DNA from: Sphingopyxis sp. YR583
GTDB lineage: Bacteria; Pseudomonadota; Alphaproteobacteria; Sphingomonadales; Sphingomonadaceae
Length of the DNA stretch: 64,000 bases
Direction: 5' to 3'
Assembly (NCBI RefSeq): GCF_900108295.1
Contig: NZ_FNWK01000001.1
Span: forward strand, 2,038,501-2,102,500
The notes beneath the pieces were generated by a model that saw only the letters and a program-made list of their open reading frames with translations, was not told the origin of the DNA and did no database searches. Shown in pieces: positions 50,844-60,146 of this stretch. The translations under genes were made by a program, and so were the position numbers. The first letter of the stretch is position 1. The number at the start of each line of letters is the position of its first letter.

Positions 50844-51781
50844 TCGCCATGGACGGGCTGCCCGAAGGCGTCGTCCGCACGATCGAGACGCTGAAGGCGG
50901 TCGGCATCGATGTCGGTTCGTACCGGCTGTCGCTTTATGGCCTGTTCTCGACGATCGTCGTCGCGGTGCTGCTGTATCTCGCGGTGCGAATCATCTTGCG
51001 GTCGATCAAATGGCTGCTCCGCCGCAACACGCAGATCGACGCGACGCAGCGCCTGCTCGCCGAAAAGCTGATCGCGATCGCGCTGTTCGTCTTCGCGATG
51101 CTGTTCGGCATCGACCTCTTGGGTATCGATCTGACCGCGCTTGCCGTTTTCTCGGGCGCTGCGGGCCTTGCGATCGGTTTCGGCCTGCAAAAGACGGTCG
51201 GCAATCTGATCGCGGGAATCATCCTGCTCATGGACCGTTCGATCAAGCCGGGCGATATCGTCGTCGTCGGCGATGGCAGTGCGATGGGCGGATCATCGCT
51301 GCCGGGCGGGGTTCCGAATGTCGGCCGCGTCGCGAAGATCGGCGTTCGCGCGGTGAATGTGATCACGCGCGACGGGAAAAAGCATTTGATCCCGAACGAG
51401 CTGCTGATGACCCAGCCGGTCGAGAATTGGAGCTATGCGAGCCCCGAGGTGCGCGTGCGGATGCGCGTACCCGTCGGATATGATTGCGACCTGCGCCTCG
51501 CACAGCGGCTGATGGTCGAAACGGCAAAGGAAAATCCGCGCATCTTGAACGAACCCGAACCGGTCGTGTGGATCACGGCTTTCGGGGAACGCGCGGTCGA
51601 GCATGAACTGCGCTACTGGATTTCGGATCCCGAGGCGGGGCTCGGTAACATCCAGGGCGAGGTCTTCCTCGGCATCTGGGACCGGTTCAAGGAAGCGGGT
51701 ATCCGCATTCCCTATCCACGGCAGGATGTGAAGATCGTCGGGGCGCCGGATGATGGTCCGGCGCCGGCCAACGGAATTTAG
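50840..51781 (+). CDS. MscS-family mechanosensitive channel
   Basis: A 313-residue small-conductance channel. Two outer helices precede the pore helix 'AVFSGAAGLAIGFGLQKTVG', whose Gly/Ala packing is typical of MscS TM3. The beta domain begins at 'NLIAGIILLMDRSIKPGDIV' and includes 'KKHLIPNELLMTQPVENWSY'. An unusual Gly/Ser-rich insertion, 'GDGSAMGGSSLPGGVPNVGR', interrupts the beta domain. It is coupled to metC and convergent with ppa, overlapping it by four bases. Confidence 0.9.
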   Translation: MIAMDGLPEGVVRTIETLKAVGIDVGSYRLSLYGLFSTIVVAVLLYLAVRIILRSIKWLLRRNTQIDATQRLLAEKLIAIALFVFAMLFGIDLLGIDLTALAVFSGAAGLAIGFGLQKTVGNLIAGIILLMDRSIKPGDIVVVGDGSAMGGSSLPGGVPNVGRVAKIGVRAVNVITRDGKKHLIPNELLMTQPVENWSYASPEVRVRMRVPVGYDCDLRLAQRLMVETAKENPRILNEPEPVVWITAFGERAVEHELRYWISDPEAGLGNIQGEVFLGIWDRFKEAGIRIPYPRQDVKIVGAPDDGPAPANGI

Positions 51782-52314
51782 AAACCGGTCTTCTTCGCAC
51801 GTTCGATACATTCGACGATGATGCGCTTGGCTTCATCGACATCGCCCCAGCCATTGAGCTTGGCCCATTTTCCGGGTTCGAGATCCTTATAGTGGGTGAA
51901 GAAATGCTCGATCTGCTGCAGCACGATTTCGGGCATGTCCTTATACGTCGAAACCTTGTCGTAATAAGGAAAGGTCTTGTTGACGGGGACGCACAGCAGC
52001 TTTTCGTCGCCGCCAGCGTCGTCGACCATGTTGAGCACGCCGATCGGTCGGCACTTGACCACTGCGCCCGCGACGATGGGCGAACGCGCGACGACCAGCG
52101 CGTCGAGCGGATCGCCATCTTCGCCCAGCGTGTGGGGCACGAAACCGTAATTGGCTGGGTAGCGCATCGGCGTGTGCAGGAAGCGGTCGACGAAAAGCGC
52201 GCCCGATGCCTTGTCGAATTCATATTTCACCGGCTCGCCGCCGATCGGAACTTCGATCAGGACGTTGAGGCTGTCGGGCGGGCTGTCGCCGGCGGGAATC
52301 AGGTCGATGCGCAT
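51778..52314 (-). CDS. ppa: Inorganic pyrophosphatase
   Basis: A 178-residue family I pyrophosphatase. The metal-binding signature is 'GEDGDPLDALVVA', preceded by 'PMRYPANYGFVPHTLGEDG'. 'KFEFDKASGALFVDRFL'-type residues (here 'KYEFDKASGALFVDRFLHTP') carry other active-site groups. It hydrolyses pyrophosphate and drives biosynthesis. It is convergent with the MscS gene. Confidence 0.95.
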   Translation of the reverse strand: MRIDLIPAGDSPPDSLNVLIEVPIGGEPVKYEFDKASGALFVDRFLHTPMRYPANYGFVPHTLGEDGDPLDALVVARSPIVAGAVVKCRPIGVLNMVDDAGGDEKLLCVPVNKTFPYYDKVSTYKDMPEIVLQQIEHFFTHYKDLEPGKWAKLNGWGDVDEAKRIIVECIERAKKTGF

Positions 52315-52355
52315 GGGAGAAATCAGTCCTTTGTTCTGTTCTCCGCCGAATCCTT

Positions 52356-54290
52356 TTAGAGGCGGCGGCGCGGCGCCAATAGCGGATCGAACCAGTCGGG
52401 GCCACTCCCGACTTTTTCGAGGTGCGGCCAGCGCAGCCCGCCATGATAGTCGATCTCGAGATTGCGATAGCGCCCACCGCGCTCGACGAGCAGGCGCACC
52501 GGCGTTTTGCCGTCGGTTGCGGCGCGAATCGCGGTTTCAATCCGCTCGCGGCTGTAGCTGAGCCCGTCGACCGCGACGATCTTCGTTCCATTGATGATGT
52601 CGGCCTTGAACGCCGGGCCTTCCCACAGGATGCCGCTTGCAAGGCCGTCCTTGTCGATCGTCATCCCCAGCGAATGGGTGAGGTCGGCATTTTTCGCCTG
52701 CGCCATGCGGTCGCGGTCATAGACATTGGGCGCGTCGCGCCAGACGAGCCGGTATCCCGCGCGCTCGATCCCTCCGACCGGCGCGGGCTGGCCGCTCGCC
52801 TGCATGCGTTCGCGCAGGAAGGTGGCCCAGTCATGGGGATGGACGGCGTTCAGCGCCGCGACGACATCGTCGAAATCATAAGTGTTCTGCCCCCAGTCGC
52901 CCTCGCGCCCGCCGAAAAAAGCGCGCGCGAAATCGTCGAGGCTCTTGGCGTTGTTCGTCGCCTGACGGATCAGCATGTCGGCGTCGAGCCACATCAGCGA
53001 CCCTTCGTTGTAATAATCCTCGCTTCGCGACCAGCTCGGATAAGGCTTGGGTTTGCGCGCCGCGATGATCGGGTCGAGCGTCGTATCCTCGACCGAGCGC
53101 CACTGGCGCCCCGGCTGGGAGCTATAGTTGCCCGCGTTGGTTGCCCATTCGGCGAGGATCATCTCTTTCGACTGCATCCCCGACCGGCCGGCGAGGACGA
53201 GATCCCAGAAACTCGTCTGCCCTTCGTAAACCCACAGCAGATTGTCCTGCATCGGGGTACGGAAATCGGGGGTCCACATCTTGTCGGGGCGACGATATTT
53301 GCCGTTCCAGCTGTGGGTCAGCTCGTGTGGGAGCAGCCCGCGCTCGCTGTCATTGTCGTTCCATTTGGTGAAATAGTCGGGGTTGCGGCTGTTCTCGCTG
53401 CTGCGATGATGTTCGAGCCCGATTCCCCCGAGCTCGTCGGTGAGCGCGAGCAGGAATTCATAGCGATCGAAATGGCGAACCCCGAACAGCGCGACGGCTT
53501 CGGACACCAGCGCCGCGTGGCGCGCGATATGGTCGGGGCTCGCCTCGAGATATTTCGCTTCGTCGGCGACGACGTTGAGTGTGACCTTGTTGCCGAGATC
53601 CCATTTGCGGAAAAATTTGCCCGCGAACATCGGGCTGTCGACCAGCACCTCATAATTGGTCGGCGCGAAGCTGTAGCGGTTGCCCGACACCTTGAGCCCG
53701 TCGAGCGCCGACGCGCCGGTCCAGCCTTCGGGCAATATGACCTCGAGCTGCACCGGTATCGCGCGGGTGAAATAGCCCGCGGGGTAAAGGCTGACCTGTT
53801 CCCATTGCAGGTTCATCATCGCCGGGGTGACGACCACCCGGCCTTCGCTCGTTCGCGTCGGGGACAGGAAATCGAAGGCGACGTCGATGCTCTTGACCCC
53901 CGCGGGCACGTCGACGTCGAACGCATAGACATCGGTCGGCTGCCGCGTCCACGCCAGCGGCTTGCCGCCGGCGCTCGGCTTGAAGCCCGCCATCTCGGCG
54001 ATCGCACCGCGCGGCGCATGCTTGCCGGGCAGCCATTCGGGATAGAGCAAAGTCAGTTTGCCCGCCTTCGCGACGGGGATCGTCTGGCGAACGTGAAAGA
54101 TACCGCGCGCATAATCGCTCGCATCGACCTTGAGCTGCATCGTGCCCGGATAGGGTTTGTCGGCGGGCAGGGGGATGGTCAGCGGCTGGACGACCGGTTG
54201 GGGCCGGCTGTTGCCGTCCTGGGCGATGGCGGGGGAAATGGCGACGGGTGCGGCGATGACCGCCGCTGCGACGAACAGTGCTTTTTCCAT
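52356..54290 (-). CDS. M61-family metallopeptidase (glycyl aminopeptidase-like) with PDZ domain
   Basis: A 644-residue exported peptidase from ATG 54290, preceded by AGAGGT. The signal peptide is '[19 protein letters not shown]'. The zinc site is '[17 protein letters not shown]' (HExxH near residue 322). The family-specific N-terminal beta domain has '[20 protein letters not shown]', and a C-terminal PDZ-like domain ends the chain ('[18 protein letters not shown]'). M61 enzymes act on N-terminal glycine or alanine. It is divergent from hisS. Confidence 0.9.
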   Translation of the reverse strand: MEKALFVAAAVIAAPVAISPAIAQDGNSRPQPVVQPLTIPLPADKPYPGTMQLKVDASDYARGIFHVRQTIPVAKAGKLTLLYPEWLPGKHAPRGAIAEMAGFKPSAGGKPLAWTRQPTDVYAFDVDVPAGVKSIDVAFDFLSPTRTSEGRVVVTPAMMNLQWEQVSLYPAGYFTRAIPVQLEVILPEGWTGASALDGLKVSGNRYSFAPTNYEVLVDSPMFAGKFFRKWDLGNKVTLNVVADEAKYLEASPDHIARHAALVSEAVALFGVRHFDRYEFLLALTDELGGIGLEHHRSSENSRNPDYFTKWNDNDSERGLLPHELTHSWNGKYRRPDKMWTPDFRTPMQDNLLWVYEGQTSFWDLVLAGRSGMQSKEMILAEWATNAGNYSSQPGRQWRSVEDTTLDPIIAARKPKPYPSWSRSEDYYNEGSLMWLDADMLIRQATNNAKSLDDFARAFFGGREGDWGQNTYDFDDVVAALNAVHPHDWATFLRERMQASGQPAPVGGIERAGYRLVWRDAPNVYDRDRMAQAKNADLTHSLGMTIDKDGLASGILWEGPAFKADIINGTKIVAVDGLSYSRERIETAIRAATDGKTPVRLLVERGGRYRNLEIDYHGGLRWPHLEKVGSGPDWFDPLLAPRRRL

Positions 54291-54384
54291 GTCGCACCTC
54301 TGCCGCGAAACGTGGGCGAGGTCCAGCGACGGCTTGAGCAAGCGCACTTTGCCTTTCGACGAAAAACCATTAGATGCGCCGCGC

Positions 54385-55632
54385 ATGAGCAAGGACAAAA
54401 GCGCGAAAATTCCGACCCCGCAAGCTGTGCGCGGCACCCAGGACATGCTTGGCGATTTCGCCGACCGGTTCGCGCATGTCGTGGGCACCTTCGAACGGGT
54501 GCGCCGCCTCTATGGCTTCAAGCGCGTCGAAGTGCCGGTGATCGAGCCAACCGCCGTGTTCGCGCGCTCGCTGGGCGAAACGACCGACGTCGTGTCGAAG
54601 GAAATGTATTCGTTCGAAGATCGCGGCGGCGAGTCGATCACGCTGCGCCCCGAATTCACTGCTGGCATTGCGCGCGCTTATATCACCAACGGCTGGCAGC
54701 AGTTCGCGCCGCTGAAGGTCGCGACGCACGGCCCGCTGTTCCGCTACGAGCGCCCGCAAAAGGGCCGCTATCGTCAGTTCCACCAGCTCGATGCCGAGAT
54801 GATCGGCAGCGACAGCCCGCTCGCCGATGCCGAGCTGCTGGTGTTCGCCGACCAGCTTTTGAAGGAACTCGGCATTTCCGAAGGTGTGACGCTGACGCTC
54901 AACACGCTGGGCGATGTGGCGAGCCGCGACGCCTGGCGCGCCGCGCTGGTCGAGCATTTCGAAGCGCACCGCGATGATCTCAGCGAAGACAGCCTCGCAC
55001 GACTCGACAAGAATCCGCTCCGCATCCTCGACAGCAAGGATCCGAAGGATCGCCCGATCGCCGACAGCGCGCCCGACATCGACGCCTATCTGACGAGCGA
55101 AGCGCAGGACTTCTTCGGCGCTGTCACCGCGGGCCTCGACGCCGCGGGGGTCGCGTGGGAGCGCAACGCGCGGCTCGTGCGCGGGCTCGACTATTATCGC
55201 CACACCGCCTTCGAGTTCGTGACCGACCGGCTCGGCGCGCAGGGCACGGTGATCGGCGGCGGACGCTATGACGGGCTGATCGAAACGCTCGGCGGACCGC
55301 CGACGCCGGCGGTCGGCTGGGCCGGCGGGATCGAACGGCTGGCGATGCTGCTCGCTGACGATGTGATCGACGATCGTCTCGACGCGGTGATCGCGGTCGA
55401 GGATGACGGCCAGCTCGCGATGGCGATGAGAGCGCTGGCGGCGCTGCGCGGCAGCGGTTTCGCAACCGAAATCGTCGCAAGCGGATCGCCGCGTAAGCGC
55501 TTTGACAAGGCAGGGAAGATTCCGGCGCGCGCCCTGATCGCGATCGGCTCGCGCGACGGTGAAGCGTACACGAACATTCGTGGCGACAGCGAGCTTACGA
55601 TCACGATCGACGCGATCATTCGCGCGCTCTGA
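54385..55632 (+). CDS. hisS: Histidyl-tRNA synthetase
   Basis: A 415-residue class II synthetase from ATG 54385. Motif 2 region: '[20 protein letters not shown]' and '[20 protein letters not shown]'. The histidine-specific '[19 protein letters not shown]' and motif 3 '[20 protein letters not shown]' are intact. The C-terminal anticodon-binding domain ends at '[16 protein letters not shown]'. The stop shares a base with the prfA start. Confidence 0.95.
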   Translation: MSKDKSAKIPTPQAVRGTQDMLGDFADRFAHVVGTFERVRRLYGFKRVEVPVIEPTAVFARSLGETTDVVSKEMYSFEDRGGESITLRPEFTAGIARAYITNGWQQFAPLKVATHGPLFRYERPQKGRYRQFHQLDAEMIGSDSPLADAELLVFADQLLKELGISEGVTLTLNTLGDVASRDAWRAALVEHFEAHRDDLSEDSLARLDKNPLRILDSKDPKDRPIADSAPDIDAYLTSEAQDFFGAVTAGLDAAGVAWERNARLVRGLDYYRHTAFEFVTDRLGAQGTVIGGGRYDGLIETLGGPPTPAVGWAGGIERLAMLLADDVIDDRLDAVIAVEDDGQLAMAMRALAALRGSGFATEIVASGSPRKRFDKAGKIPARALIAIGSRDGEAYTNIRGDSELTITIDAIIRAL

Positions 55633-56699
55633 TGACCTCCGTTTCCGAAAGACAGATCGACGCGATCATCGAGCGCCACGCCGCATTGCAGGCGCGCATG
55701 GCGACGGGCGACATGGCGCCCGCCGATTTCGTCGCCGCGTCGAAGGAGTTTGCCGAACTCGAACCCGTCGCGAGGGCGGCGAGTGAGGTCGTGCGCCTGC
55801 GCGGCGAGCTGGTCTCGCTCGGTGAAATGCTCGCCGATCCCGAAATGAAGGCGATGGCGGCCGAGGAAATCGCGGAGATCGAAGCCGCGCTGCCCGCCGC
55901 CGAGCATGATCTTGCCATCAAGCTCTTGCCCAAGGACGTTGCCGACGAGCGCGCCGCGATGCTCGAAATTCGCGCGGGCACGGGCGGCGACGAGGCGGCG
56001 CTGTTCGCGGGCGACCTGCTGCGCATGTACAGCCGCTATGCAGATGGACAGGGCTGGAAGGTCGAGATCATCTCGTCGAACGAGGCCGAAATGGGCGGAT
56101 ACAAGGAAGTGGTCGCGTCGGTGACCGGACAGGGCGTGTTCGCCAAATTGAAGTTCGAAAGCGGCGTCCACCGCGTCCAGCGCGTGCCCGCGACCGAAAG
56201 CCAGGGGCGCATCCACACCAGCGCCGCGACCGTCGCAGTGCTGCCCGAGGCCGAGGAAGTCGACGTCGCGATCAACGACAGCGACCTCAAGATCGACATC
56301 TACCGTGCAAGCGGAGCGGGCGGGCAGCACGTCAACACGACCGATTCGGCGATCCGCATCACGCATATCCCGAGCGGGCTCGTCGTGATCCAGCAGGATC
56401 AGCGCAGCCAGCACAAGAATCGCGCCAAGGCGATGCAGGTGCTGCGCGCGCGCCTCTATGATCTGGAGCGCGAAAAGATCCACAGCGCCGAAGCGTCGGC
56501 GCGCAAGTCGATGGTCGGGTCGGGCGACCGGTCCGAGCGCATCCGTACCTATAATTTCCCGCAGGGGCGCGTGACCGATCACCGGATCAACCTGACGCTC
56601 CACCGCCTGCCCGAGATCATCGAAGGCGCGATGGACGAGTTGGTCGACGCGCTGATCGCAGAGGATCAGGCGCAGCGACTGGCGGGACTGGGTGACTGA
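55632..56699 (+). CDS. prfA: Peptide chain release factor 1
   Basis: A 355-residue RF1 that ends translation at UAA and UAG. The stop-codon recognition motif PxT is in '[17 protein letters not shown]', and the catalytic GGQ is in '[20 protein letters not shown]'. The GGQ glutamine is the target of PrmC, which is encoded next. Start ATG 55632 overlaps the hisS stop. Confidence 0.96.
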   Translation: MTSVSERQIDAIIERHAALQARMATGDMAPADFVAASKEFAELEPVARAASEVVRLRGELVSLGEMLADPEMKAMAAEEIAEIEAALPAAEHDLAIKLLPKDVADERAAMLEIRAGTGGDEAALFAGDLLRMYSRYADGQGWKVEIISSNEAEMGGYKEVVASVTGQGVFAKLKFESGVHRVQRVPATESQGRIHTSAATVAVLPEAEEVDVAINDSDLKIDIYRASGAGGQHVNTTDSAIRITHIPSGLVVIQQDQRSQHKNRAKAMQVLRARLYDLEREKIHSAEASARKSMVGSGDRSERIRTYNFPQGRVTDHRINLTLHRLPEIIEGAMDELVDALIAEDQAQRLAGLGD

Positions 56700-57516
56700 C
56701 GTCGGCGCCGCGCTGCGCGACGCGGCGGCGCGGCTTGCGGCGGTATCCGACACCCCGCGCCTCGATGCCGAATTGCTGATGGCGCACGCGCTGGGCGTCG
56801 AAAGGCAGGCGCTGCTGCTCGATCCCGCGCGTTTCGCCGTTCCCGATCGCTTCGCCGATTTCGTGGCCGCCCGAATGACGCACGAACCCGTCGCCTATAT
56901 TCTGGGCTATCGCGATTTCTGGACGGTGCGCATCGGCGTCGGCCCGGGTGTCCTGATCCCGAGGCCCGACAGCGAAACGCTGATCGAGGCGGCGGTTGCC
57001 CATTTCGGCACCATTGGCCCAAAGCGCATCCTCGACCTCGGTACCGGACCCGGCACGCTGCTCTATGCGGCGCTCAGCGAATGGCCGCAAGCGAGCGGTC
57101 TTGGGGTCGATGCCAGCGATATCGCGCTCGACCATGCCAAGGAAAATGCGCTGACTTTGGGACTGGATGACCGGGTGCATCTGATGCCCGGCAATTGGGC
57201 CGATCAGGTGGACCAGCAATTCGACCTCATTCTCTGCAATCCGCCCTATATCGCCGACACGGAGGAACTGATGCCCGACGTGGCCGACCATGAGCCCGCC
57301 GGCGCCTTGTTCGCCGGCGCCGACGGGCTGGACGACTATCGGCGGATCATCCCCGATTTACCGCGGATTCTGGCGCCTGGCGGGCTGGCGATCCTTGAAA
57401 TCGGTCACACGCAACGCATATCGGTATCGAAGCTCGCCGAAGCGGCGGGGTTTTCGGTCGGTTGCAGACAGGATCTGGGCGGCCGCGACAGGGCGCTTTT
57501 GCTGACCCGCGCCTGA
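56692..57516 (+). CDS. prmC: Release factor glutamine N5-methyltransferase
   Basis: A 274-residue SAM-dependent methyltransferase that methylates the GGQ glutamine of release factors. The SAM-binding '[17 protein letters not shown]' and the glutamine-binding '[16 protein letters not shown]' (NPPY) are intact. The start is GTG 56692, overlapping prfA by eight bases. Pairing with prfA matches its substrate. Confidence 0.95.
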   Translation: MTDVGAALRDAAARLAAVSDTPRLDAELLMAHALGVERQALLLDPARFAVPDRFADFVAARMTHEPVAYILGYRDFWTVRIGVGPGVLIPRPDSETLIEAAVAHFGTIGPKRILDLGTGPGTLLYAALSEWPQASGLGVDASDIALDHAKENALTLGLDDRVHLMPGNWADQVDQQFDLILCNPPYIADTEELMPDVADHEPAGALFAGADGLDDYRRIIPDLPRILAPGGLAILEIGHTQRISVSKLAEAAGFSVGCRQDLGGRDRALLLTRA

Positions 57517-57750
57517 AGCCTGTACAAGAATTTGCTTGGTTTCCGCCGCAAAGCGCGGTAGGGGCGGCTTACAGACCCGGTAGGGAACCTTGATTGGTCC
57601 GACTGGTCTGCTTCCCACTTACGGTGCTGGTGCGGGGCCAAGGGTCCGGCGCAGCGGTAGAAGGGCAAGAACCGCGTGAGAAGCGCGGGCACGACGCGCA
57701 GGTGGCGCGGTCGGCCAAAAGGGGTTGGCGTAGCTTATTAGCTTATCAGG

Positions 57751-58674
57751 ATGTCTCAGTTGAACATGAACAACCGACAGAACGGTCGCCGTCGCGGCCG
57801 TAACAACAACGGCAGCAACAATAACAACCGTTCGCAGTCGGGCGGTCGCGGTGGGGTCGACCAGGCCAACCGCATCGACAGCCGGGCGCGCGGCAACGGC
57901 GCCCAGATGATCGAGAAATACCGCAACCTTGCGCGCGACGCGCAGCTTGCGGGCGACCGGGTCCAGACCGAATATTATCTGCAGTTCGCCGATCATTATT
58001 TCCGCGTCGTGAGCGATTTCCGCGCCCGGCAGGAAGAAAAGGCTGCGGCGAACGGCCAGGAACGCAGCCACGATCGTGGTCGCGAGATTCGCGGCGTCGA
58101 GGATTTCGACGGCCACGACGATACCGACAGCGATTTCGAAGCCGACACCGGCCGCGACGATGCCGACAATGGCGACGACCGCGGCGAGCGGAATGATCGT
58201 GGCAACGACCGGGGCGACCGCAACGAGCGGGGTGACCGCGGCCAGCGCGACAATCGCGGCAATCGCGAACCGCGTGGTGATCGCGACGACGATAACCGTG
58301 GCAACCGCGAACCGCGCGGCAACCGCGACGATGACAATCGCGGTAGCCGCCAGCCCGCCCGCAGCCGCCCCGCTCGCAACCGCGACGAAGACGAAGCGCC
58401 GCAGGGCGATCGCAGCGAAGCGCCCGTGCGCGAAGAAGCGGCCGAACAGGAAGCGGCTCCGCGCCCCGCGCGCCGCCCGGCCCGCCGTCCGCGTCAGGAC
58501 GACAGCGCCGACAATGGCAATGCGGGAATCGATACCGCGGTTCTGCCCCCGGCGATCGGTCGCCCCGAACGCGCCGCCGACAGCGAAGCGACCGAGGAAG
58601 CGCCTGCGGCCAAGCCGCGCCGCACCCGCCGCACGCTGGCATCGCGCAACACCGACGTCGAAGCGGCTGAATAA
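57751..58674 (+). CDS. DUF4167 protein with Arg/Asn/Asp-rich repeats
   Basis: A 307-residue protein. The N-terminal 'RRGRNNNGSNNNNRSQSGGR' and the DUF4167 core 'ARGNGAQMIEKYRNLARDAQ' to 'DRVQTEYYLQFADHYFRVVS' are conserved. The remainder is extremely charged and low-complexity: a DRG/ERG region, then 2.5 copies of a 14-residue unit DNRGNREPRG(D/N)RDD, then an Arg/Pro/Ala-rich tail. The composition suggests RNA or nucleic acid binding, which is an inference. The 234-base gap before it holds a small CCGCG/CGCGG hairpin and no recognisable RNA family. A terminator follows the gene. Confidence 0.83.
   Translation: MSQLNMNNRQNGRRRGRNNNGSNNNNRSQSGGRGGVDQANRIDSRARGNGAQMIEKYRNLARDAQLAGDRVQTEYYLQFADHYFRVVSDFRARQEEKAAANGQERSHDRGREIRGVEDFDGHDDTDSDFEADTGRDDADNGDDRGERNDRGNDRGDRNERGDRGQRDNRGNREPRGDRDDDNRGNREPRGNRDDDNRGSRQPARSRPARNRDEDEAPQGDRSEAPVREEAAEQEAAPRPARRPARRPRQDDSADNGNAGIDTAVLPPAIGRPERAADSEATEEAPAAKPRRTRRTLASRNTDVEAAE
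58249..58350 (+). repeat. 42-base in-frame tandem repeat in the DUF4167 gene
   Basis: Copies begin at 58249, 58291 and 58333, each encoding DNRGNREPRG plus four residues (the third copy diverges after DNRGSR). The DNA copies differ mainly at third positions, so the repeat has been kept at protein level. Confidence 0.75.
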
Positions 58675-58716
58675 GTCAGCGATTTCACGCTGGTTTTTCC
58701 GATTCGCATGACATAG

Positions 58717-58750
58717 CCTCCCCGCGGGATCACTCGCGGGGAGGTTTTTT
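58717..58750 (+). terminator. Intrinsic terminator whose 3' arm is the next gene's ribosome binding site
   Basis: CCTCCCCGCG (58717-58726) pairs perfectly with CGCGGGGAGG (58735-58744), followed by six T (58745-58750) and directly by the ATG of the DUF4139 gene at 58751. The 3' arm therefore contains GGGGAGG at an ideal distance from that ATG. In the formed hairpin the site is hidden and transcription should stop; if it is not formed the site is exposed. Confidence 0.8.
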
Positions 58751-60136
58751 ATGCGCGTCTTGGCTCTGGCCTGTCTTCCGCTCGCTGTTGGAGGGTCGGC
58801 GCTTCCGGCTTTCGCGCAGGATGCCGCGACCGGTAACGCGCAGGGCGATGTCGCGGTCACCATCTATAATAATGGGCAGTCGCTGGTACAGGACGACCGC
58901 CAGCTGAGCGTTGCTGCCGGGCGCAACCGCATCGAGTTTCCCGACGTGTCGGCGCGCATCCGTCCCGAGACCGTCACACTCTCCGGCCCCGGTATCGGGA
59001 TCGTCGAACAGAATTTCGATTTCGACCTGCTCACCCCCGACAAATTGATGGACAAGGCGGTCGGCCAGTCGATCACGCTCGTCCGCACCAACCCCGCGAC
59101 CGGCGCCGAGCGCAGCGAGCGCGCCAAGGTGCTTGCGGCGAACGGCGGCATCGTGCTTCAGGTCGGCGAGCGGATCGAGGTGCTCCGCGACGATGGCCTG
59201 CCCGTGCGCGCGGTGTTCGACCGGCTGCCACCCAATTTGCGCGCCCGCCCGACGCTGTCGGTGACCGTCGACGCTGTGAGTGCCGGGACCGTCCCGGCGC
59301 GCCTTTCCTATCTGACGCCGAATCTCGGTTGGACCGCCGATTATGTCGCGCTTTTCGACGCCGCCAAGGGCGCGATGGATATTCAGGGATGGGTGACGCT
59401 GACCAACAGCACGGGCACGACCTTCAACAATGCGCGCACCTTGCTCGTCGCGGGAAGTCCGGGCGGCGGCGGGGGCTTTCGCCAGATGAGCGGCGCGATG
59501 GATTCGGCGGGCACCGAATCGAACGAGCGCGAACGGCTCGGCGACTATTATCTCTATCCGCTCGCCGAACGGACGACGATCGCCAATGCGCAGCAGAAGC
59601 AGGTGAGCTTCCTCGACGTAAAGGGCGCGCCCGCGCGCTCGACCTATGAATATGTCAATCGCTGGCTGGGCAGCAACAACGAGCCGGTCAGCACCGCGAG
59701 CGTGTTGCGTTTCTCGACGTCGCGGCAGGGTGGGCTCGGCGATCAACTGCCGGCGGGGACGATTCGCGTTTATATGCGCGACGCGCGCGGCGACCCGCAA
59801 TTCATCGGCGAGAATCGCATCGACCATACGCCGATGGGATCGGCGATGTCGCTCCGTACCGGCGACGCGTTCGACGTGAAGGTCCAGCCGACTGTCGTGT
59901 CGCGCACGCGCAAGGGCGATTCGCGCTGGGTGACGAAGATGAAATATACGGTCAGCAACGCGCGGCCGGCGCCGGTGACGGTGCTGCTTGCACAGGACGG
60001 CCTCTATGGCGACGTCCGGATCAGCGACGAAAGCCTGAAGGGCGAGCGTATCTCGGCCGACCGCATCGAATGGCAGGTGCCCGTGCCAGCCAATGGCAAG
60101 GTCGACCTGACCGTCACATTCGATTCGCGCTACTGA
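58751..60136 (+). CDS. DUF4139 domain protein, exported (first of tandem pair)
   Basis: A 461-residue protein with a signal peptide ('LPLAVGGSALPAFAQ'). The DUF4139 domain (about residues 150-460) has 'ARLSYLTPNLGWTADYVALF', 'GWVTLTNSTGTTFNNARTLL' and 'GTIRVYMRDARGDPQFIGEN', ending with 'KVDLTVTFDSRY'. These proteins are probably periplasmic or cell-surface; function is unknown. Its ribosome binding site lies in the terminator hairpin before it. A paralogue begins 10 bases after its stop. Confidence 0.85.
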   Translation: MRVLALACLPLAVGGSALPAFAQDAATGNAQGDVAVTIYNNGQSLVQDDRQLSVAAGRNRIEFPDVSARIRPETVTLSGPGIGIVEQNFDFDLLTPDKLMDKAVGQSITLVRTNPATGAERSERAKVLAANGGIVLQVGERIEVLRDDGLPVRAVFDRLPPNLRARPTLSVTVDAVSAGTVPARLSYLTPNLGWTADYVALFDAAKGAMDIQGWVTLTNSTGTTFNNARTLLVAGSPGGGGGFRQMSGAMDSAGTESNERERLGDYYLYPLAERTTIANAQQKQVSFLDVKGAPARSTYEYVNRWLGSNNEPVSTASVLRFSTSRQGGLGDQLPAGTIRVYMRDARGDPQFIGENRIDHTPMGSAMSLRTGDAFDVKVQPTVVSRTRKGDSRWVTKMKYTVSNARPAPVTVLLAQDGLYGDVRISDESLKGERISADRIEWQVPVPANGKVDLTVTFDSRY

Positions 60137-60146
60137 GATCCGCGCG

